A stretch of DNA of 16,483 nt from assembly GCA_003644335.1 (NCBI GenBank), contig QNCB01000004.1, forward strand, positions 1 to 16,483, read 5' to 3'. The position numbers were made by a program, and so were the translations under genes. The DNA comes from Planctomycetota bacterium (GTDB lineage: Bacteria > Planctomycetota > Phycisphaerae > SM23-33). Under the pieces are notes generated by a model. It did no database searches. It was not told where the DNA came from and was given only the letters and a program-made list of their open reading frames with translations. Within the stretch, counting starts at the first letter, position 1, and each line of letters begins with the position of its first letter. Positions 13,369 to 16,483 of the stretch are shown piece after piece.

Positions 13369-13503
13369 TGTCGAAAAAAGAAATGTTCCATTTCGATTTC
13401 TGGCTCGATGTACATGACTAGGTTAGAAGACGTCGGAACCGAGCGGCCGGAAACTTGCCCATCAGAGGGCGCACAGGAGGAAAATAGGAGGGGGTGCGAA
13501 TAG
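13368..13503 (+). pseudogene. Two short out-of-phase frames before the terminator; possible frameshifted small gene
   Basis: ATG 13368 is coupled to the previous stop and encodes 17 residues (MSKKEMFHFDFWLDVHD) before TAG at 13419-13421. A second frame, open from about 13375 with ATGs at 13408 and 13414, runs to TAG 13501-13503 and contains MTRLEDVGTERPETCPSEG. One base less in the A6 run at 13374-13379 would fuse them into a 44-residue protein. Equally, the first may be a genuine 17-residue peptide and the rest untranslated. Confidence 0.35.
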
Positions 13504-13528
13504 GAGTTAACCGAACCGGCGAGATGCG

Positions 13529-13565
13529 AGAAGAGTAGGTGCTTCAAGTACCTGCTCTTCTTTTT
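13529..13565 (+). terminator. Intrinsic terminator
   Basis: The stem AGAAGAGTAGGT (13529-13540) pairs with ACCTGCTCTTCT (13550-13561) over 12 positions with one G-U pair, and the stem extends inward with G-U, C-G and U-A to a 3-base loop. T bases at 13562-13565 follow directly. This is the clearest terminator in the window. Confidence 0.9.
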
Positions 13566-13598
13566 GGTAAAAGCTCCTGAACAACAAAAGGAGGCGTT

Positions 13599-13793
13599 AT
13601 GCGGTTAAAATGCAAAGACTGCCGTTGGTGGAAATCCGATCCAGTAGGAAATGGGAGATGTCATCGCTATGCTCCGCAGGCGCGCCCGGACGCCCTCGTT
13701 TCGGAGCGCAACTACACTTTCTGGCCTATCACAGATGCCGAGGACTGGTGCGGTGACGGACAAGTGAAAGTTGAGGAGACAGATGCGAGTTAA
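13599..13793 (+). CDS. Small four-cysteine protein (64 residues)
   Basis: AAAGGAGG at 13587-13594 lies before the ATG, the first gene after the terminator. Cysteines at 5, 8, 21 and 51 in the order C-x2-C-x12-C...W-C-G suggest a metal or iron-sulphur site. The pattern CKDCRWWK, GRCHRYAP, then WPITxAEDWCGDG is familiar from small phage and bacterial proteins with no assigned function. There is almost no room for a promoter between the terminator and this gene. Confidence 0.75.
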   Translation: MRLKCKDCRWWKSDPVGNGRCHRYAPQARPDALVSERNYTFWPITDAEDWCGDGQVKVEETDAS

Positions 13794-13974
13794 AATCTGG
13801 TTTGAACTAAAGACAGACCATTCTCCAGTACGCATCGAGAAGGGGATAACTCTCAGCCGCCCCGAGGGCAAAGTGCTGACAGAGACAATGGCGGCTGCGG
13901 CCATCAACCACTCGATAAGCAAATTGATCGAAGACAACATCAACAGTGGGTTCGAAGGGGTCAAAGAGGCGTAA
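13783..13974 (+). CDS. Small hypothetical protein (63 residues)
   Basis: ATG 13783 lies 11 bases inside the previous gene; GAGGAG at 13773-13778 is the ribosome binding site, rather close. The protein starts MRVKIWFELKTD (strand), has a middle SRPEGKVLTETMAAA and ends in a helix (ISKLIEDNINSGFEG). No family recognised. A perfect dyad (13968-13982) overlaps its stop codon. Confidence 0.7.
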   Translation: MRVKIWFELKTDHSPVRIEKGITLSRPEGKVLTETMAAAAINHSISKLIEDNINSGFEGVKEA

Positions 13975-13982
13975 TTTACGCC
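13968..13982. repeat. Perfect 7-base dyad at a gene end
   Basis: GGCGTAA-T-TTACGCC spans the stop codon of the upstream gene. It could form a 5-base-pair hairpin with a 5-base loop. It has no T-run, so it is not an intrinsic terminator. It may mark an operator or an mRNA processing point, or be chance. Confidence 0.35.
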
Positions 13983-14002
13983 GTAAAGATAAGGAAGAAT
14001 AG

Positions 14003-14239
14003 ATGTCAAAAAAGAAGTACAACACGGCTGTAGTTTTCGGAATACAGCCTGAGGACGACTACTACTGTGGAGGCTGCGAGTGGGCTTGCAACGGGGAGTG
14101 TACGCTCTTCCAGGAAGATATCTATCTGGAAACAGTCTACAAAGTGTGTGAGTGCTGTGGTGCCGAAAAGTCCATAGGTGAGGAGTACTGTCGCTGCCCT
14201 GGTTGTATCGAGGGCGAGTGTTTGGTGAGGGAGGAGTAA
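14003..14239 (+). CDS. Cysteine-rich zinc protein (78 residues)
   Basis: AAGGA at 13991-13995 precedes the ATG. Eleven of 78 residues are Cys (22, 25, 29, 33, 49, 51, 52, 63, 65, 68, 73), in the groups C-x2-C-x3-C-x3-C and C-x-C-C...C-x-C-x2-C-x4-C. This is enough for two or three metal sites or for several disulphides. No signal peptide is present, so zinc or iron-sulphur binding in the cytoplasm is more likely. Family and function not recognised. Confidence 0.75.
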   Translation: MSKKKYNTAVVFGIQPEDDYYCGGCEWACNGECTLFQEDIYLETVYKVCECCGAEKSIGEEYCRCPGCIEGECLVREE

Positions 14240-14242
14240 GTA

Positions 14243-14464
14243 ATGACGGTATCCAAGCCCTATACCCGAGAAGACGGGTCCTGTGCCCAAGACATAACTT
14301 TCCGCATCAGTGATGAAGACGGAAACCCCTTACCTCGTGAGGAGGCTCTCGCCTTGACGGTGCCTCTTCGTTATTCCGAACACTCTCGAGGACAGCTTTA
14401 TAACGGAGAGGACGGGTACATATACGCCACGTTCTGGGCGTACGGTTTACCTAAGGAGGAGTAG
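14243..14464 (+). CDS. Small beta-rich hypothetical protein (73 residues)
   Basis: GGAGGAG at 14230-14236 lies a few bases before ATG 14243, immediately after the previous stop. Contains DITFRISDEDGNPLPREEAL, then ALTVPLRY and GEDGYIYATFWAYG, alternating strands and turns. No cysteine cluster (one Cys) and no recognised family. It is directly followed by the next gene (stop TAG at 14462-14464, ATG 14465). Confidence 0.7.
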   Translation: MTVSKPYTREDGSCAQDITFRISDEDGNPLPREEALALTVPLRYSEHSRGQLYNGEDGYIYATFWAYGLPKEE

Positions 14465-14797
14465 ATGTTGTCCTTTCCGCCAATGAAGCACTTCGGCTAC
14501 GTCACTCACGACGCAGAACACATCTTACGTTATTTCGACGCGGTAACCTCGGAGCACCTGCTCCACACGAAGCGCAAGCCGTTCAACCGCAGCTACGAGA
14601 GCCACTACTACCAGCTCCAGAACGGCTGGGAGTGTACAGTACTGGGGGTACCGAGAGATGATCCGGACTTCGGCTACGAAATGATGATGCACGCTCGCCT
14701 GTTCGATGACATAGTAATCGAGCCCCAAACACAACTACCGCCTGACGGTGTCCTGGAGATCCTACATTGCAGAAAAATCAAACCAGAGGAGCTATGA
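14465..14797 (+). CDS. Hypothetical protein (110 residues)
   Basis: AAGGAGGAG at 14453-14461 lies close to ATG 14465; the internal ATG at 14483 (MKHFGYVTHD) is an alternative start. The protein has many His, Tyr and Phe residues (HAEHI-like, SYESHYYQL, GWECTVLGVP) and looks like a compact alpha/beta domain. No catalytic motif can be assigned and no family is recognised. It ends in an ATGA overlap with the next gene. Confidence 0.7.
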   Translation: MLSFPPMKHFGYVTHDAEHILRYFDAVTSEHLLHTKRKPFNRSYESHYYQLQNGWECTVLGVPRDDPDFGYEMMMHARLFDDIVIEPQTQLPPDGVLEILHCRKIKPEEL

Positions 14798-14943
14798 GTT
14801 TTCGAGTTGTATGCGCGTGGTGCGGCAGGGTTCTCAGAGAGGGTGACATATCTAAATTAGTGTCGCACGGCATCTGTGAAGACTGCGAACAGAAGTTATA
14901 CGCGAAGTACCCTAGAGAAGCCAAGAAGGAGAAGAAAACATGA
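14794..14943 (+). CDS. Small zinc-ribbon protein (49 residues)
   Basis: AGAGGAG at 14785-14791 and ATGA coupling set the start. The pattern C7-x2-C10 ... SHGIC28-x2-C31 matches the small CxxC...SHGICxxC zinc modules (CAWCG / SHGICEDC) known in phage proteins and attached to some sensor kinases. The C-terminus is Lys-rich. Probably a one-zinc protein-interaction domain. Confidence 0.75.
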   Translation: MSFRVVCAWCGRVLREGDISKLVSHGICEDCEQKLYAKYPREAKKEKKT

Positions 14944-15173
14944 GCTTATCTCTGAGACCGGACCGAGTACTGATTAGCTCCGAGGGAGATGCGATTCTGC
15001 CGTCTCGCGCCCTCGAGCGCAATATCCTCTGGGATGTCATCTTTATTCGTAAAGACGGTTGGAGCCTTGGTGCTCCGAAGGGTTTGGCGTTTGCAGCGGA
15101 GGCGTTGTGGTCTGACGAATGGGTTGCTGTTATCCGAGATGGTGCTGTACACCAGTACTACAAGAAAGGTTAG
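14940..15173 (+). CDS. Small beta-rich hypothetical protein (77 residues)
   Basis: AAGGAG at 14926-14931 lies 8 bases upstream, and the ATG overlaps the previous stop (ATGA). The middle alternates strands (RVLISSEGD, LWDVIFIRKDG, EWVAVIRDGAV) and includes FAAEALW. No recognised family or active-site motif. Confidence 0.7.
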   Translation: MSLSLRPDRVLISSEGDAILPSRALERNILWDVIFIRKDGWSLGAPKGLAFAAEALWSDEWVAVIRDGAVHQYYKKG

Positions 15174-15175
15174 GC

Positions 15176-15328
15176 ATGCCGACTCTCAACGATGATTGGG
15201 AACCCATGAACCCGAGGACGTGTCCTGTCTGCGGCAGCACCTACGTCACTGTTTTGGATGACCGTAACGATGTTGGTGTCTATCGGTGTGATAACTGTGA
15301 GCACAGATGGGAGGAGGAAACTCCATGA
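15176..15328 (+). CDS. Small zinc-ribbon protein (50 residues)
   Basis: AAAGG at 15165-15169 precedes ATG 15176; upstream in-frame starts would run through the previous gene. C16-PVC-G ... YRC38-DNC41-EHRW is a classic zinc ribbon with two CxxC knuckles about 20 residues apart, similar to those of transcription factors and many phage proteins. It could bind nucleic acid or another protein. It is coupled by ATGA to the next gene. Confidence 0.8.
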   Translation: MPTLNDDWEPMNPRTCPVCGSTYVTVLDDRNDVGVYRCDNCEHRWEEETP

Positions 15329-15690
15329 AAATACAGATCGAAGTCGATACCGACAACGCAGCTTTCGAGGATGATCCCGAAGAGCTGTTTCGAGTTCTCG
15401 CAGTCGCTGCGGAGCAGTCCTACAACATAGTGCATGGGCGGGAAACCTCAGGCGTCCTGCGCGACATCAACGGCAACACTGTCGGACATGTCCACATTGG
15501 TGACAGCGTCCTGGAGCGTGACGCCATTGCTCAGAAGGCGCGCCAGGAAGAGAAGCGGAAGTGGTTCAAGAAAACCCAAACCAATGAGTTTTGGGAGAGT
15601 CTGTGGGAGGGAGTGGATGGAGAAGAGGGTCGTGAGTACATGATGAATGTGTACCACGCCATTTACGATATCTTGGGAGAACGAGGATGA
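15325..15690 (+). CDS. Conserved phage protein, DNAAFED/NGNTVG family
   Basis: A 121-residue protein. GGGAGGAGG at 15309-15317 supports ATG 15325 over an in-frame start at 15307. IQIEVDTDNAAFEDDPEELF with LRDINGNTVG is the signature of a small family common in phages and some bacteria, with no assigned role. The second half (residues 70-121), a charged helix with Trp residues, is an extension I do not recognise. It is coupled by ATGA to the next gene. Confidence 0.8.
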   Translation: MKIQIEVDTDNAAFEDDPEELFRVLAVAAEQSYNIVHGRETSGVLRDINGNTVGHVHIGDSVLERDAIAQKARQEEKRKWFKKTQTNEFWESLWEGVDGEEGREYMMNVYHAIYDILGERG

Positions 15691-16190
15691 AACAAGAACA
15701 AAAAGACATCTGCATCAAGTACCTGGAGGGCGTCATTCGTCGCATCGAGTGCGACGAGTTCTACGGCATGACAATGAACGAGAAGCGCCCGATGATCCCC
15801 GACGAGGATGGCAACCCCGTCAGGGATACGGCACATTCGTGCACTCTGGATATTCACTTCGTCGTGAATGAGTCTGTAGTCCACAAGTCGGACTGCGCTA
15901 TACATAACGGCCCGTACATGGAGCCCGGCCCGTGTAACTGCGGAGCAGGGACGTCGGCTGAAGAGGAACTGAATCAGATCAAAGCCTACCTTCAAGAACA
16001 ACATAACGTCCAAGAGCCTACGGCAATTCAAGCGGTTATGTATTGCGAAGAGGAATGGACGGACCATTGTGAGGAGATTGAACGTGCGCGAGACAAGGCG
16101 GTGAAGACAATAAGACTGATAGCCGCCAGTCTGCCAGGTCCGGTACCTGCGAGTTTCTTCGAGGGCTACCTGGAGAGCAAGAAGGACTGA
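15687..16190 (+). CDS. Conserved phage protein with DCAIHNxP/GPCNCG motif
   Basis: A 167-residue protein; ATGA coupling to the gene before, with GGGAGAACGAGG just upstream. The central block SDCAIHNGPYMEPGPCNCG (C70, H73, C83, C85) is a recurrent motif of small phage proteins and could bind one zinc. It is flanked by an N-terminal helix (CIKYLEGVIRRIE) and a C-terminal helical region (DHCEEIERARDKAVKTIRL). Function unknown. Confidence 0.75.
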   Translation: MKQEQKDICIKYLEGVIRRIECDEFYGMTMNEKRPMIPDEDGNPVRDTAHSCTLDIHFVVNESVVHKSDCAIHNGPYMEPGPCNCGAGTSAEEELNQIKAYLQEQHNVQEPTAIQAVMYCEEEWTDHCEEIERARDKAVKTIRLIAASLPGPVPASFFEGYLESKKD

Positions 16191-16194
16191 CACC

Positions 16195-16380
16195 ATGCGA
16201 GTCTACGCACAGCGTGAAGACAACGGTCAGCGTGTACTGGCTGTACTCGAGTGCGATGGATGCGGTGCCGAGGTTAAGCCGCACCCTGAAATCGCTCAGA
16301 GTGGATGGGAGAAGCGTGGTCGGGACAAGGGTCCCGGCACGGAGAAGACTGGATTGGACTACTGTCCGGAGTGCTCCTGA
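16195..16380 (+). CDS. Small zinc-ribbon protein (61 residues)
   Basis: ATG 16195 follows the previous stop by 4 bases; GGA at 16185-16187 is a weak ribosome binding site, so translational coupling is likely. C20-DGC23-GAEVKPHPEIAQSGW ... YC57-PEC60 is a two-knuckle zinc site with the SGW element, a common pattern in short phage proteins. Function unknown. Confidence 0.75.
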   Translation: MRVYAQREDNGQRVLAVLECDGCGAEVKPHPEIAQSGWEKRGRDKGPGTEKTGLDYCPECS

Positions 16381-16404
16381 ACAGGGAGCGTTGAAGGGGT
16401 TAGA

Positions 16405-16483
16405 ATGAAAAAAGAAAGAGAGACCGAGATCCACACCTATCTGCGCCTTCCTCGAGAGGAGTGGCCGCGGGAGGAGCCGCACA
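16405..16483 (+). CDS. Partial hypothetical protein at the right edge
   Basis: GAAGGGG at 16393-16399 precedes ATG 16405. The first 26 codons are open (MKKERETEIHTYLRLPREEW...) and run off the window. The product is highly charged; too little is visible to name it. Confidence 0.55.
   Translation, partial: MKKERETEIHTYLRLPREEWPREEPH

Noticed and set aside
1..16483. CRISPR array, insertion sequence or attachment site
   Set aside because: No regularly spaced repeats, transposase or integrase motifs, or long terminal inverted repeats were seen.

Overview
The window looks like part of a large tailed-phage (Caudoviricetes-type) genome or a phage-derived element. All convincing genes lie on the + strand. 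They are mostly small, tightly packed and often overlap by ATGA or TGATG, nearly every one has a strong AGGAGG-type ribosome binding site, and most belong to no family I can name or to small families typical of phage accessory regions. Nothing identifies the host. Base composition is middling, apart from one AT-rich island. No tRNA, rRNA, CRISPR array, transposase or integrase was seen.

Region A (1-2890) is a run of overlapping genes. Five of them (326, 1020, 1463, 1903 and 2360) appear to be highly diverged tandem paralogs. They share an N-terminal helix ending in an (I/L)-(E/D)-x-(A/T)-F-P motif, a central beta-rich part and a C-terminal helix that in three members ends in G-x2-x-T-(K/R). 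A 33-codon minigene inside the run may be the remnant of a sixth copy. I know of no described family that matches, so this is the best candidate here for an undescribed system.

Region B (2891-4105) is about 1.2 kb without a credible gene. It has a G-tract-rich left part, a strongly AT-rich core (about 25% GC at 3411-3600, by hand count) with short direct and inverted repeats (ATATCGTAA three times; ATCAGAGTAC and its complement), and a leader-like right part before the next gene. It resembles a control region or a replication origin.

Region C (4106-16483, continuing off the right edge) is a long co-directional series. It opens with a 621-residue protein of unknown function carrying a C-terminal SANT/Myb-like helix-turn-helix. 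It continues with a degenerate MazG-like protein, a DUF1281/YubB-like protein, coiled-coil proteins, a protein with a long charged helix and a zinc finger, a relative of pyrimidine-dimer DNA glycosylases (MSMEG_6728-like), a secreted SGNH/GDSL hydrolase, a protein with possible winged helices, and many short proteins with CxxC zinc-ribbon motifs. One gene (12655-12926) is out of frame at a (CA)5 dinucleotide repeat. A clear intrinsic terminator sits at 13529-13565, inside the series. The small genes to its right are again tightly coupled and include several widespread but uncharacterised phage protein families.

Functional logic is mostly inference. Region C looks like an early or accessory module (DNA repair, nucleotide handling, transcriptional regulators, small zinc proteins) expressed from the region B control area. 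Region A is a separate operon that enters from the left.
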